Source: Acephala macrosclerotiorum (taxonomy: Eukaryota > Ascomycota > Leotiomycetes > Helotiales > Mollisiaceae). From it: a stretch of 64,000 nucleotides of DNA. Shown in pieces: positions 11,239 through 23,149 of the stretch. Position 1 is the stretch's first letter, and every line of letters begins with the position of its first letter. Under the pieces are notes generated by a model. It was not told the DNA's origin and searched no databases. It worked only from the letters and a program-made list of their open reading frames with translations. The position numbers and the translations under genes were made by a program. The stretch covers positions 62,001 to 126,000 of the forward strand of contig MU119220.1 in the NCBI GenBank assembly GCA_014904845.1. The letters run 5' to 3'.

Positions 11239-12901
11239 CTAATCCTCGACTCTCCAAAATTTCCAAGCTTCCCTATCACCATTATCTCCATGAACCCCGA
11301 CAAGCTCCTCAACGCCTTCAATCCCATCTGCATTCAAAAACTTGTCCTGATCGATTTCCTCGCCTCCCATATCGTCCTCAATACCATTCTTGAGGACAGC
11401 CGGCCAAAGTACACCGATACCATCGCAACCCAAAGTTGTTTCAAATTTCCCATATCCTTCTTTGTCCAGGGTATTCTCCAGGCGCTTCATCTTCTCCGGT
11501 GAGACATCTGGCTTGAGAAGTGTGATTGCGCAGCCTCCGCCACCAGCGCCAGTGAGCTTCGTCCAACCAATACCCTCATGGTCGACCAATTCTCGTATCC
11601 GTTCTAGTCTCGGATGCGACACGCCCAATGCAACTAATAACCCGTGATTTATCGTCATCAGCTTCCCCAGCTCTTCGATGCTTGACGGATCTTCAGGATC
11701 GAAATCGTCGTTTCCAATGAGTTCTGTCGCGCCTTCTGAGACCTTGTCTATCGCATGCAATATCGACTCCGTGATCATCGGGTGTCTCTTGTTCAATGCT
11801 CCCACTTTAGCCACCTCAACTGCTGTAGATCTGGGCTGCTTTGTGTCCACAACCAGCAATGGAAGCTCGGGAAAATGCCACAATGGCCTAACCTTAGGAG
11901 GTTTGCTGTAATCCGTCCTTTGGAAGATAACACCCTTTCCTTGTGAAGCAACCGTATTATCGACACCTGAAGGATTGCCGTGAATGCACATCTCCCCCAC
12001 AAAAGCCCACCGATTAATCCGCTCAATCTGGACTCGAGATTCTTCCGCAGGCTGATCGGGATGAGGCCCAGCGAGTGTGCGAATTTGTAGTAAAAGTGCG
12101 CCTGCAACACAGACAGAAATGGAGGCGCTGCTACCTAATCCAGATCCAATTGGTATTGTTGAGCGAAGTGTATATAAACTACCAGGAAAGGCTGGCGACC
12201 CGAGAGATAAAAGAAGGTACAAGAAACAAGAAGCAGTATTTCGATGGACTTTGCGGATTTCGTCCGACTCATTCGGAGAGACATCTTCAAGATGTGGTTT
12301 CATAGCCGCGATCAGCTCTGGGTCGAGAGCAGTAACCAGATCATAGTAGTACTTCTTCTTTCCTGGCGCAGAGAAAGTACTCCATGGCAGATCATCTATG
12401 TTCCAGGTATGTGAAAGGTTGATATCGGGAAATCGCAGGGAGATTGTTCGCTTCGACTTCGAGAGTGCTGTGACTAGGAGGTAGGATCGAAGAGAAATAG
12501 ACGCTGCAATGGCAGCCTAAAGACTGTTAGCTTTTTGTCGCAGAGCAATGATCTTCGTGATGCACCTTGCCATGGACCACTGCATGCTCGCCGAAGACAA
12601 TGACCTTGCCTGGAGCAGAGACCATAAAGGTGGGCATCATAGGGGTCGACTGCTTCCTGTCGTACTTGGCCCTCTGTGTCTTCCTCTTGCCATTGATCTC
12701 TGTATGCGCCATGGTCTCGGCGACCTCAGAGACTTCGTACGAACCGTTCATGCGAGGCAGGTCGAGTGACGGAGAGGGGGAGGGACTGGTATCGGACGGA
12801 GTTTGGATGGCCAGAGATGTTGTACTCGAACTCGATCGCGAATGAGTCTTTGTCTTGAGGGGTTTTCCGCCGAAAGACCTCCTGCTTTGATGGCTGGTCA
12901 T
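11239..12901 (-). CDS. ERG12: Mevalonate kinase
   Basis: Phosphorylates mevalonate with ATP in the sterol/isoprenoid pathway (GHMP kinase superfamily, cytosol). Exons 12901-12566 and 12516-11239, one 49-nt intron, 537 residues. GHMP motifs: SAPGKVIVFGEHAVVHGK in exon 1, the ATP loop PIGSGLGSSAS, the region HGNPSGVDNTV, and the C-terminal TGAGGGGCAITLL. About 90 Ser/Thr-rich residues precede the first beta strand, longer than in yeast; this low-complexity extension looks disordered. In-frame Met codons closer to the catalytic core exist, so the real start could be later. It supplies the pathway whose product is the substrate of the neighbouring prenyltransferase. Confidence 0.95.
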
Positions 12902-13061
12902 TGCACAATGAGCAATGTCTGGTGAACTGCTGTAGGGGAAATCCAGGAACGAGTGGCAAAGTGGTGGTAACCTTTTATTGCTGCTCAGCTAACATGGTAA
13001 TCTCCTTGATCTCTAACCCCAAGGTTCTTACCTGATTGGGCAATGCTTAAGGAGACCCCAG

Positions 13062-13516
13062 TCAGGAACGCCCGACTAACGCCCCAAGATGCAGGTGCCC
13101 GTCGGATGACGCCAGTAAATAATATGGGATTTTCAAGCTCGTGTGACAAATGAATATAAAGGAGTAATAAAAAGGTGTTGCAAAGTCGGCATCATGTCTA
13201 TCGTGAAAGGGGTGGTGTTCAGACAACTGGCTTTTCTCGGGCCTGCCAAAACCCGTCGGATGAAAAACATCATGGGACTTGAACATGCCAATAGCAAACG
13301 TCCTGGAAGTCTTTGAAGCATAAGTGGTTGAAGAGATGATACGCATGTCGGTTCTTCCATAGTAATCGACGTCCTCAGCCACTTCGATGTACGTCTCAGG
13401 AGCGGGAATCTTCGTGCCAATCAGGACCGTACTTCTTCTGTTGCCTGATGTCTCAGCGAGGATTCCCAGTCCAGGCGATATCTTTGTAAGCTTGGGCTTT
13501 TGAAAGTATTGTTGAT
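13062..13516 (-). other. Open reading stretch without a start codon (possible exon)
   Basis: A frame on the minus strand is open from about 13,516 to the stop at 13,062 (about 150 codons, including YYGRTDM and FHPTGFGRPEK). No Met occurs until well inside, and a second frame overlaps it at 13,400-13,540. I recognise no family. It could be the last exon of an unseen gene or chance. Confidence 0.25.
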
Positions 13517-13707
13517 AGTATCAAAGGCCTGACTGGTCGTTCCTAATTTCAGACATTCAAATCTAGTGTTGAAGGAAATTGTGCGAGATGGCTACGCGTG
13601 AGTGAAGATTTTTAGTACTGATGATATCCACAAGAGTACTGATACAAGAGCTACCATGCTCTCGCTCCTAATTTCCTCTCCCTGCCAGCCTCTCTCATAC
13701 AAATTCC

Positions 13708-14358
13708 TCATACCTCCAAAACTCTCAAGTGCCTAACCTCAAACCCCTCCACAAACCCTACAATCTCCCTATATTTGGTAAACCCCCCCGTCTTCGCAAA
13801 CTCCATATGATGATCCACACTCTCAAATCCACTAAACAACACCCATTCCTCCCTCTCCGCTCCCTCTGCCTCTTCCTTCTCAATCCTCCAACCCCCAACC
13901 ACCCAATACGGATTCGTGAAGTCTTCCAAAAGACCCTTTACTTCTGCGAATTTCCCCTTGAATCCTTCTTTCTTCTCTTGAGAAACGAAGTGACGATTGC
14001 AGCTGATGGTTGGTGCTGTTAAGACGTCCATCTCGTCTCCCTTCTCAAAGACGTCTACATCAAGGTGCCACATCGCCATCTTCTCCATCACAACATCAGC
14101 TTTAAATAGCGCAAGTAGTTCCTGGTTCTCTGGTGATGGGAGAAAGGTCCCGTGTGCTTCTGGAGAGTCCCATCTCCCGATGATGTAGATGATTGATGGG
14201 TCTTCGACTTGTTGAAAATAATGAAAGGCGTATCCAGATGCCTTTTCAAGTACTGTTTTTGCTTTTTGGAGCTTCTCAACGAGACCGGAGGGGAGGGCTG
14301 GACTCTCTTTTGTGAGGGTGTGAGTGAGGGGGAGGATTGCGAATTCAGTGACTGGCAT
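13708..14358 (-). CDS. Dimeric alpha/beta-barrel (ABM-like) domain protein
   Basis: Single exon, 216 residues from the Met at 14358 (MPVTEFAILPL); an in-frame Met 17 codons upstream is possible but its leader is not family-like. Two ferredoxin-like halves are seen: the first strand TEFAILPL, then a helix with Lys/Leu periodicity, YAFHYFQQVEDPSIIYIIGRW, and a second half with WVLFSGFESVDHHMEFAKT. This resembles ABM/EthD-type proteins, which dimerise as a barrel and act as small oxygenases or binding proteins. No catalytic residue can be assigned. Confidence 0.75.
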   Translation of the reverse strand: MPVTEFAILPLTHTLTKESPALPSGLVEKLQKAKTVLEKASGYAFHYFQQVEDPSIIYIIGRWDSPEAHGTFLPSPENQELLALFKADVVMEKMAMWHLDVDVFEKGDEMDVLTAPTISCNRHFVSQEKKEGFKGKFAEVKGLLEDFTNPYWVVGGWRIEKEEAEGAEREEWVLFSGFESVDHHMEFAKTGGFTKYREIVGFVEGFEVRHLRVLEV

Positions 14359-14813
14359 CTTGAGAGTGGAGGCTCGAAACTTGAGGGGGTAGTTAGAATA
14401 GCAGGACACGCAAAAATCTTCGAAGAGAAAATCGAACAGAAGGAATATGACAAGAGCGTAATGAGAGCTGCTATAAGAAGCTACACTCGTAACTCACGTG
14501 AAGCAGCAGGCACCTCAGGCTTACGTACATAATCGGGCCATCCCGGTACGCAAGTGCATAATACCTGAACCTGTTCCTAGAACGGAAAGCACAAGAACAG
14601 ATTTTAGGAAACTGTACCTTGCAGGGCACACTCGAATTTCGGTGGAATTGGGTGCAGAATTAGTTCGGAAGGCTCATCAATTTTGCTTGGTTATATCGTT
14701 AACAGCTTCGCACTCCCATTCAAATGTGCCATTGTGCCAAACGCCCTTGCAAATGAAGTCGATGCATAACCGTCCGTACCCTCACGCAACATCAGTCCCG
14801 AGAGTCCTTCCAT
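14359..14813. other. Intergenic region, nothing recognised
   Basis: Between the barrel protein start and the eL38 stop; likely the promoter of the former and the 3' UTR of the latter. Confidence 0.5.
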
Positions 14814-15398
14814 TTATTGAGCTGTTCGCTTTCCCTTGGCGTTCTTCTTTGGCGTATCGGCGATGGTGAGGTCTGTGATTGAATATGTCAGTCTCGTTCT
14901 AGGAAAGCAGGTTTTAAAGCTCCAATTTCAAGTGCATTTCTCGCTAGGTCGTTGAACCGTGTTGGAGTGTGGTGTCTTCTGGCAGATATGGAATTGGAAC
15001 TCCTCAGGATACGTACTAGGTGGCAACGATTGCTTCAACTTCTCGGCCTTCTCGGCATCCTTCAAGACAAGGGTGTAGAGATGTCTCTGGCAGCGGACCT
15101 TGAACTTGATCTGGGAGGACTTCTTGGTGCGCTTAATGCGGGCAGCTGTATTCCATCAGTCTCCATTCCGTAATAGCCCCAACTCTCCCGATTTCTCCTC
15201 CTCCCCAGTCATTATCGAATCGCATCTAGAGATCGCGGAGTTCAGGAATAATAGCAACATACAGGAAGCATCCTTGCGTCTGCAAATCTCAATGAACTGT
15301 ACAACCCATTAGCATTCTCTCCCTACAATCTTTCTAAGCGCAATTTGCGCATTGAGCAGAAAACATACGTTCTTGATATCGGAGATCTCGCGAGGCAT
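14814..15398 (-). CDS. RPL38: 60S ribosomal protein eL38
   Basis: Small basic protein of the cytosolic large ribosomal subunit. Exons 15398-15369, 15296-15263, 15145-15017 and 14872-14814, 83 residues, with standard splice borders and consistent phases. Visible family sequence: [10 protein letters not shown] at the start, [10 protein letters not shown] across exon 2, ARIKR opening exon 3, then [20 protein letters not shown], and a short Lys/Gly-rich tail ([10 protein letters not shown]) slightly longer than in animals. The first exon encodes only ten residues, typical of highly expressed fungal ribosomal protein genes. Confidence 0.95.
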
Positions 15399-15773
15399 TT
15401 TGGCGGTATTTTCGCTTCGAATTTGGGGAATTGAAGTTGTAATTTCGCTGCGTCAAAAAAAGGAAGCTTTTGATCTCGAAATTCCTTTGTGTGATGCTGA
15501 CTAACCGGCTTCGGTTGTTCCCGATAAGAAGGCAGCAGCTAGTTGATAAGGTTGAGGCGCAGGCTACTGTGGCTAGTACGCGCGTCCGGGGAAGGATGGA
15601 GAGGTGTTCTCTAGGTATCAGTGCAAAAATATTTAAAATTTAGGATTCCCTTCATTATTGAAAGTATCTTGGACTGTCACTTCATTCCTGAGGCGATTAC
15701 TTGAGCCATTTGAAAGTCATTGAAAACACAAAGACCTACCCCGCCTTACGCCACCTCCTTTCCCTCGTCTAAG

Positions 15774-16330
15774 ATGCCGACTCCTCTTGACAGAGCCTTG
15801 AACTCGAAAGTAAGTGCTGACCAGAGCTGCTATTCTTCCAGAAAACTAAGACAACGCCAGAACACATTCCTTGGTATGATGGCTCCGCCCTAGAACAAGT
15901 TTGTAAGATGTAGCGTTCTGATGATAGCGACAGCCTTTACAGGAATCGTTACTGCAGTTGCAGCGTGGTCAATATGGGGCCAGGACATGTTTCCCAAGGA
16001 ATCTGACCCTACTGGAGGTATGCTAAGAGCTTTGTTTCACCCACACGCCCACGGACTAAGTGGAGATCAGATCCAGAGACTTGGACACATGAGGAGTTGA
16101 GAAGATGGTTGGCCGCAGTAAGTGACAATGTTTCTTGCAACTCCTTAAATGCGCATCGGAATGATGACATTTCATTTGAATCGTAGTGATCAAGCAAAAA
16201 TAACTATTTCCCCGTTGGACATTATGATACTGATAAGTTCTCTTAGAGAAACTTACATCCAAATTCGAAGGATACAAAGGAGCAGTTACTGGAGCGAGCC
16301 AAGGCAAATTTGCGAACACCAAGAACATGA
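15774..16330 (+). CDS. Small single-pass membrane protein with a C-terminal WxxxELRRWL helix motif
   Basis: Five tiny exons: 15774-15809, 15861-15873, 15943-16017, 16071-16117 and 16247-16330; all phases agree and the product is 84 residues. One hydrophobic segment (FLGIVTAVAAWSIWG) is followed by a proline-containing acidic stretch, then TWTHEELRRWLAA and a Lys/Glu-rich helix. I recall similar short proteins in many ascomycetes; the tail resembles the Ish1/SAP-like helix-extended-loop-helix. Function unknown. The second exon is only 13 nt and rests on frame and the resulting conserved-looking protein. Confidence 0.72.
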
Positions 16331-16718
16331 AAACAAGGTCACGGGCAATGCACACTTTGTTTGAAATGATGCATTTCATTGATTTTTTAATTCCATGCAT
16401 GCGCCCCTGTGATGTAATTTTGGTACCCAAACCTCAATTGTTAGAAAAGAGCTTGAAGGCCCGTATTCTCCCTGAATTGTTCAGAGATCTTGGATTTCCG
16501 CCACAGCAAAAATGCCAAGAATACTCAGGATATACGAGGGAAGCTGGCGGACTTAAGACGAAGGCAAAATAAGGCCCCGACAGGTTCATTAGCTATCTAT
16601 CCCATTAATCGCTTTGTTTCCGCCGTCCGCCATATCAGAGCATATCCCCGCGCCTTTTGTGAATGTTAGTATTTTGGACAAAGGAAAGTTGTTAGTTTAA
16701 GTCGCGAGATGAAATCGA
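16331..16718. other. Intergenic region, nothing recognised
   Basis: Region between the ends of two convergent genes; probably 3' UTR sequence. Confidence 0.5.
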
Positions 16719-19700
16719 TTATTGTGCGAGCTCTGCCTCTAAAGCTGCCTGGCGTGCCTAAAATACGGGTCAGTCAATTGCCCAAGAATACACCAGGCTG
16801 CCCGGGACCTTTTACTAACCTTCTCTGCCCCAATGCGTTGCTTTACACCCTCGCTTTGTCTGCGCAACTCTCTAATGCTCTCTAGCGTAGCGTTGTACTC
16901 TCTCAGGCCCTTCAGCTCCTGCTCCAAGCGCTCGTTCTCATCTTGTTGGCGTCGGAGAGTGTCCAGAATTGCTCGATTTTGATTGTTCGGAGCCACCGAG
17001 GACTTTCGAGGGCGGTCATCCATGGAACCATTGCCAATAGCATCGTCTACCTTTCGCTTGCGGATTTGGGTGTCGGGTTGAGGTTGAGATTGTGAAGTCA
17101 TAGATTGATGACGAGACTCAGTGATCTGAAGCTTGTTGATTTGGGTAGCGGATTGAGGTTGAGGAGTCAATACTTGACGGCCATAATCACTGTTCAGGAA
17201 GGCTTGACGGGATCGATCCTCAAGCTTCTTTTGGTGAGCCAGCAGCTCTTCTGGGGGTGGTAGAGATGGACGGCGAGACTCAATAGCCTGGGGCGTTTGG
17301 ACCAAGGTATCGGGCTGAGGTGTGAGGGAAAGACGTCCAGTGACGGCAGCCTGGGCAGCGAACAAGGATCTATCATCCATCTTGCCTGCTAGTCCCGGTA
17401 CAGCCTTGAATGACTGATCTGGAGCAGAGTTGAAAGATGAGGCAATCTCTTGTCGGAGCTGAGTGGAAGGCAACGCATCAGGGGTAAGTTCTTGTTCTTG
17501 ACTGACCTGCTTGCCAGGAATCTCAGTGCGAACCTCCTTCTGAACATGCGACATGAAAGGGCTTCCAAGAATTGGGCTTGGCACGGTATGATATTGAGGC
17601 TCAGGAGTCATGTTGTCAGAGAGAGAAGTGCCATTTTGACGCATGCTAACCTGAGACTGCAGCTCAGTCTTGACAGATGAGCTTGCGTTGAGTCTCTGGC
17701 TACTCTTGACGCTGGCTTGTACCTCGGTCTCATTCGCAATGTCAGTGGCGGCATCTGAGGCATCAGAATGGTGGTCACTCAAGATAGAGCCTCGCCGTGA
17801 AGCGGCGCGCTGATCAGCTTGATTATCCTGTGCATTGTTGCTCGTAATGGACATCGAATTACCTCGAAGTCCGGCGCCCATAGACATCTCAGGCACGGTA
17901 TAGCGCTGGAAGCGATTGGCAGTGGTGTCCGTTGACGATGCTGGATACTTTCTAGAATCCGAAAGCGTGCGAGCTATGTCCCGACCATAGTCAGCCGTTG
18001 ATGAGATGGGAAGGGAAGCTCGTCGGTCTTGCACGCCAGGGGCTGTAAGTAGGTGTGAGTGTGGTTGGTTCTTCCGAATCGAAGGAGGTGGGGTCGCGAG
18101 CGAGGCCCCGGGTCGTGGTTCATCCGTTGGCTTGAGAAGCTCGGATTCCTTTGAAGGCTGGTCCTCGGGCTGATCAGCCATGGGCCCATCACGGGTCTCC
18201 GTAGTTGGTAGGACTAGCTCTGAGTCAAGGTTGGTTGAAAGGCTAATGCTGGCTTGAGGAGTTGATGCTCTATCCCTAGTGGCTCTGCTGGCAGGTGCCG
18301 ATTTGAGTCCAGGAAGGGACATCTTCTTTGGGGCTGCATTAGCGGGTAGGCTCGCACCGCCATCTAACCCTGACTTTAGTGCAGGTAAAGTTGCTCCTCT
18401 GTCCTTGCTCGATGGCTGTTGCGGATGTTGCGACTGGAGATCTGTTGTAGATTCCTTCGGAGGTTGGCCGGAAGTGTGAGGTGCTTGAATACCTGTGTTG
18501 GCAGCTGGGTTTGCTGGTTCACCATCCTCGGAGATCGGCGCCAACTCCTTCGCAGGTCGTAATTCTGCGTCCTCGGAGACTTGCCCATTGGAATTGGCCA
18601 TGATGTTAAGGAGTCCTGAGACTGTTGGTTGAGAGGCTGTTGCTGCAACTGAGGACTTTCGCTTATTCTTCTTGGTTGTAGCCTCATCGGTGTCCAGATC
18701 TCCCTTTTCCGATTTTTCCTTCGGCTTCTCTGCTAACTTCTCCTTGCGCTTCTCCTTTGCCTTTTCGGCTGTCTGCTCCTTGCGCTCCTCGACATCCTTC
18801 TCTGGTTCCTCTTCTGCCTCTTCGGCTTCGGGCTCGGCAACATCCTCAGTGTCAGTAGCTTCCTCGGTAGGCTCTTCCTTAGCTGCATCCTCAGCGAAGA
18901 GGTCATTTGCCGGATCCCGGACCTGGACATCGGGTAGACCAAGCTTGTGCATCTCAGTGGCGGATCGATAGTGAAACGCAAACTTGTAGGACAGCTCCCA
19001 TTCTGAGGTCTTTCTATTCCCGGCATTATCAGTTCTCTCGCGAACTCCAGTCTTCTTGTGAGAAGCGTTGTTGGCATGTTCGAAGCTACTCGAGAAATTA
19101 GCACATTACGGTATGTCAAGTGACTATTCTGACCCTATTTCGAAGGGTGGTAAGTGACCTGGGGCCGGGTTGACCAAACGGCTAACATTGTACCATTCGC
19201 GATGGTCCTCGTATGTAGGGAACTTGAGAGTTTCTCCATCCTTTCCTTTGGTGGATTCAGTCTCTGGCTTCTTGAGCCAACCTTCGACGACCATTGTACC
19301 GACTTGCGAAGGTACTTGACCAGCCTCAGCGACTAAGCACTAAGTTAGATGATGTCGCTCAACATTGGGTGCATTTGGTACTCACGTCTGCTCTCTTGCT
19401 GGTTGCGCGCCTGGATCACCATATCAGATCGGAATGCTGCACCTGCAGCCTTTCCCCTACCCACGTTCGCATGCAAAGCCTTGTCAAGCACCAGTGTCTC
19501 CTTGCGACGTGAGTCACAAGCACGAACAATACCGTCTAGAATTAAGACGAACTCGTCAACGATACCTGGCTTTGCTTGGCAATGAAGAGTAACGATATCT
19601 CCGAGAGCAACCACAATATAGCTCTCAAAGCCTTGAACACCCTCGATCTCGATAGGCTTGGTCAAGTATTCTGGAAGTAGTTCATCGCCAACCTGGACCC

Positions 19701-19758
19701 ATACCTTGCAGTCTGGCTTCGGCGGCTTGCTCGATCTCTTGGATTTAGTGGACGACAT
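16719..19758 (-). CDS. Large uncharacterised protein with disordered middle and C-terminal coiled coil
   Basis: Exons 19758-19386, 19332-19134, about 19085-16820 and 16757-16719, roughly 958 residues. The N-terminal 190 residues look folded (strands such as CKVWVQVGDELLPEYL and VLILDGIVRACDSRR). The middle is acidic/Lys-rich (Glu/Lys repeats) and then Ser/Pro/Gln-rich and surely disordered. The last 70 residues form a coiled coil (heptads from NRAILDTLRRQQDEN to the end). The second splice is uncertain: donor GTCAGA at 19133 is weak, and two acceptors 3 nt apart are possible. The last intron (16758-16819) has GTTAGT and a CTGAC branch site. I do not recognise the family; the layout suggests a nuclear scaffold or regulatory protein, which is only inference. 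Confidence 0.75.
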
Positions 19759-20448
19759 CGTTCATGTATGTTGAGGTACTGGGTAACGTTGACTGCTCTT
19801 GCGAAGTATGGTAGGTTTGGAGTCGGAGAAAGGAGGCAAAAGTGTTGAGGGTGATAGAGTAAAGGTCAGGCTCACAGGGGATGGTTGATCTTGGACCTAG
19901 GAAGTTGCAAAGTGCGGAAGGCGGAGGAATTGTTACAAATAGCAAAGGAAAATAGATCTGTAAGACGATTGAGGGTGGTAGAAGAGTACGAGTAGAAGAT
20001 TAGAGACTGTGGATGGAAAGGTGTTGTAGTTGTAAAGCTGGAGATCGAAGGTAGAAACAATTTGGACTTAAATATTGAGCTAAGGCCGAGAGCGCTTGAA
20101 CTTAGGTGATCGAAGTTGAACGGACTGAGCTATTGAAGGCCAAAGACGAGTTTGTTTGAAGTTGAAAATGTTGATTGATGAATGGAAGCAAAGGACTGTA
20201 TGTGAGGATGTTTTACTGTTGGATGAGCTAATGTCTTAGCAATGAATATTACTTCGACCTCGAATTTCAACCCAGCAGGTTGCAACTCCTGTGTGCCTCA
20301 TCGATCCTCAGATTCTCTTCTTTCATGTAAGAGTAATTTATAGAGATTTCTGTAAATATCTTGCAAGAGTGCTTCCTTGAATAGCCAGCCAACATAGAGC
20401 CAGGGATGACCGACGTGGCGAATAATTTCCTCCGCCGGAGCTTGTGGC
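19759..20448. other. Promoter/5' UTR region of the coiled-coil protein gene
   Basis: About 690 bp rich in GA/GT on the plus strand. No gene seen. It contains the upstream control region of the minus-strand gene starting at 19758 and the 3' end of MTR2. Confidence 0.5.
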
Positions 20449-21012
20449 TTACAGAACTAATCTGAAGTTCTGGCTCTGTATTAACCACCTCTTTAGTCCT
20501 TTGGCCGCTTTAGGACTATGAGCTTCCAAGTTCGGAACCAGCACAAGACTGTCAGAGAACACCCTAACATCTCCTTCCTCTCCGTACTTCACAGTACCAC
20601 TGACGATGACCACAATGCTCATCTTCTTTCCATCCATATTCAGAGCTAGAGCGCTCTCGTTGGCAGCAACATTGTAATTTGCGTTGATAGTGTGGCAGTC
20701 GAAGCTTTGCACTTCATAGTGTGCCTTCGTAATTTGCTTGTCGAATATGTTCTGGACTTCTGCGGGATCTGTCGAAGGCATACTGTTCAGAACGATGTCT
20801 GCTGTGATAGGTTTTCCAGGAACTGGTTTGACATAGAAGTCTGCGATGCTCGCTCGGCCTTTGGGATTGTTCAGCGCTGGGTAATAGGCATCGACGAAGT
20901 CTTGAGCGGCTGTATTGTCATCAGCAATGTCAGAAAAGGATTTGAATGGGCATAATATACCAACACCTGCTACAGTGACTTCAGTCAAAGGGTCCAAAGT
21001 TTTGTCAGCCAT
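20449..21012 (-). CDS. MTR2: mRNA export factor Mtr2 (NTF2-like)
   Basis: NTF2-fold partner of Mex67 in nuclear mRNA export. Intronless, 187 residues. Family features: an N-terminal helix with DFVDAYYPALNNP, RASIADFYV, the central THxEVQ-like motif (KAHYEVQSFDCHTINANY), MSIVVIVSGTVKYGE, SDSLVLVPN, and the C-terminal WLIQSQNFRLVL that closes the NTF2 fold. Size and the SQNFRLV ending match filamentous-fungal Mtr2 rather than NTF2 itself. It is transcribed divergently from MSM1. Confidence 0.85.
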   Translation of the reverse strand: MADKTLDPLTEVTVAGVGILCPFKSFSDIADDNTAAQDFVDAYYPALNNPKGRASIADFYVKPVPGKPITADIVLNSMPSTDPAEVQNIFDKQITKAHYEVQSFDCHTINANYNVAANESALALNMDGKKMSIVVIVSGTVKYGEEGDVRVFSDSLVLVPNLEAHSPKAAKGLKRWLIQSQNFRLVL

Positions 21013-21278
21013 CGTGGTGAGTTTTATGAGTTTTAAGGCGTATGAAGTGGGTGGTGGGTGAAAGACTTATAGACATCCATCTAAGTAGGTTCGGCTTTCG
21101 AAGTTGGAGCCACAAATTATTGCTGTCTGCCTGAATTCACTGTCCATTGTCATGGAATGAGGTTGGAAACTTTTTGGTATGGTGTGGTGGCATGCGGCCC
21201 GTGCGGCCGCTTGCCCACATGAAATCATGCGGAAGAGGTCCAGTTCCAACGCGACTCGCGCCATTCTTTCCCCCAGCT
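21013..21278. promoter_or_regulatory. Divergent promoter between MTR2 and MSM1
   Basis: 266 bp separate the two start codons, so both genes must be driven from here. No sharply defined box is evident; a GC-rich patch with two GCGGCC-like elements lies at about 21,195-21,215. Confidence 0.5.
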
Positions 21279-23149
21279 ATGAATGTACGATATATTGCTC
21301 CTATTGCCCGAAGTCGATTGAGACAAGGCACAGCGCAGCAATGGAGGAGAGATTGGATCTGCACCTCTTGTAGAGGCAGATCCCAGCCTCGATCACAATT
21401 CAGCACTTCTCGACGACTTTCAGAAAAGCCGTATTATATCACGACTCCTATTTTCTATGTCAATGCTGGTTGGTCACTATTATCTATAAGATTGTCAGTC
21501 GCTGACAAGATTCTTCAGCTCCTCATGTCGGCCATTTCTATACCATGGTTCTTACGGACATCCTCAAACGATGGCAAGTCTTGAAAGGGAAGAACGCGAT
21601 CCTTTGCACTGGAACCGATGAACATGGAATGAAGATACAGCAAGCGGCTGCCAAGGCCAACACCCCTCCTAAGGAGTTCTGCGACATAACTGCTGAGACT
21701 TTCAAGTCCCTTGCGAAACGAGCGAATCTTTCCAACGATTACTTTGTCAGGACAACAGACGTGGACCACAAGGAGGCCGTACAATTTTTCTGGCAGATGC
21801 TGGAGGAGCGGGAATACATCTATGAATCGAAGCATGAAGGGTGGTATTGTGTCAGTGATGAGACTTTCTACCCCGAATCTGCCATTGAGAAGCGCTTGGA
21901 TCCCTACACAGGACGAACGTTTATGGCTTCGTCAGAAACAGGCAAGGAGGTGGAATGGACGTCCGAGAAGAACTATCACTTCAGGCTATCTGCTTTTAAG
22001 GACGAGCTGCTCGAGTTCTATAAGAAGAACCCGGAATTTGTTGTCCCAGCAGCTCGGATGAACGATGTGATCAGACAGGTATCAGATGGCTTGGAGGACC
22101 TTTCAATTTCTAGACCAGTTGAACGCTTGACGTGGGGTATCCGTGTGCCAGGTGACGAAAGTCAGACCATATATGTTTGGTTGGATGCTCTCATCAATTA
22201 TATTACCAAAGCTGGGTATCCTTGGGCGCCAGGAAACGAACAAGCTCTGGGCTGGCCTGCAGATGTGCAAGTGATTGGGAAAGATATTGTGAGGTTTCAC
22301 TGCATATATTGGCCAGCTTTTCTACTGGCATTGGGGATCGATCCCCCAAAACAGATTTTGACACATGCACATTGGACTCTCAATCACCAGAAGATGGCTA
22401 AATCAACTGGAAATGTGGTTAATCCATTCTTCGCTATGGATCGTTTCGGTGTGGACGTGATGCGATATTACCTTGCTCACGACGGCGGAATTCTCAACGA
22501 TGCCGACTATGGGAACCATTTCATTGTCCAGAGATACAACAAAGGTCTGCAAGGAGGACTTGGAAACCTGGTGAGCAGGGTGACTCGGCCCAAGATCTGG
22601 AGTGTCTCGAAAGCGGTCGCTGCCGCTCATGAGGGAGCCTTTGGTCCGCCAGATGAGATCACAGAGGCGCAGATTCGAATGATAGAGGAACTACCTGGGA
22701 AAGCCGATGCAAAGATGGCGGAATTAAACGCTGGTACGGCACTACAGACAATTATGGAAGCTGTTTACGAGGTAGCAACCCACTTACTCGCATATAGAAC
22801 CTGGCTGACCCCCAAACAGACAAACAAATTCCTCGCAGCTGTCGCCCCTTGGGGCCTGTCGAAGCAGGCAACTGCCGAGTCAGATCCCGTGGCCAAGCAT
22901 GAGTTGGAAAATCGCATCAATTCCACGGTCTACCACAGTGCCGAAGCCATTCGCATCATTGGCATACTTCTCCAACCATACATGCCAAGCAAAGCAGCAC
23001 AGCTGCTTGATATGCTAGGCGTTGGCGATTTCAAGAGAACTTTCAATGATGCCGTACTCGGCGGAGATTCTTCTTATGGCGTGCCGATGACCCCCCTTGG
23101 TAAATGCGCTCATGATGGTCTCTTTCCACCTTTAGCGGTTGAGACTTGA
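21279..23149 (+). CDS. MSM1: Mitochondrial methionyl-tRNA synthetase
   Basis: Class I aminoacyl-tRNA synthetase charging mitochondrial tRNA-Met. Exons 21279-21468 and 21519-23149 (50-nt intron), 606 residues. The Arg-rich N-terminus (WICTSCRGRSQPRSQFSTSRR) is a good mitochondrial presequence and the mature start follows with KPYYITTPIFYVNAAPHVGH; the HIGH-type motif is PHVGH at 65-69. The lysine loop is KMAKS at 355-359. FCTGTDEHG-like, YCVSDETFY and YVWLDALINY motifs are all in order. No zinc-knuckle cysteines of the cytosolic type are seen. Upstream in-frame Met codons exist but add a non-presequence leader. Confidence 0.95.
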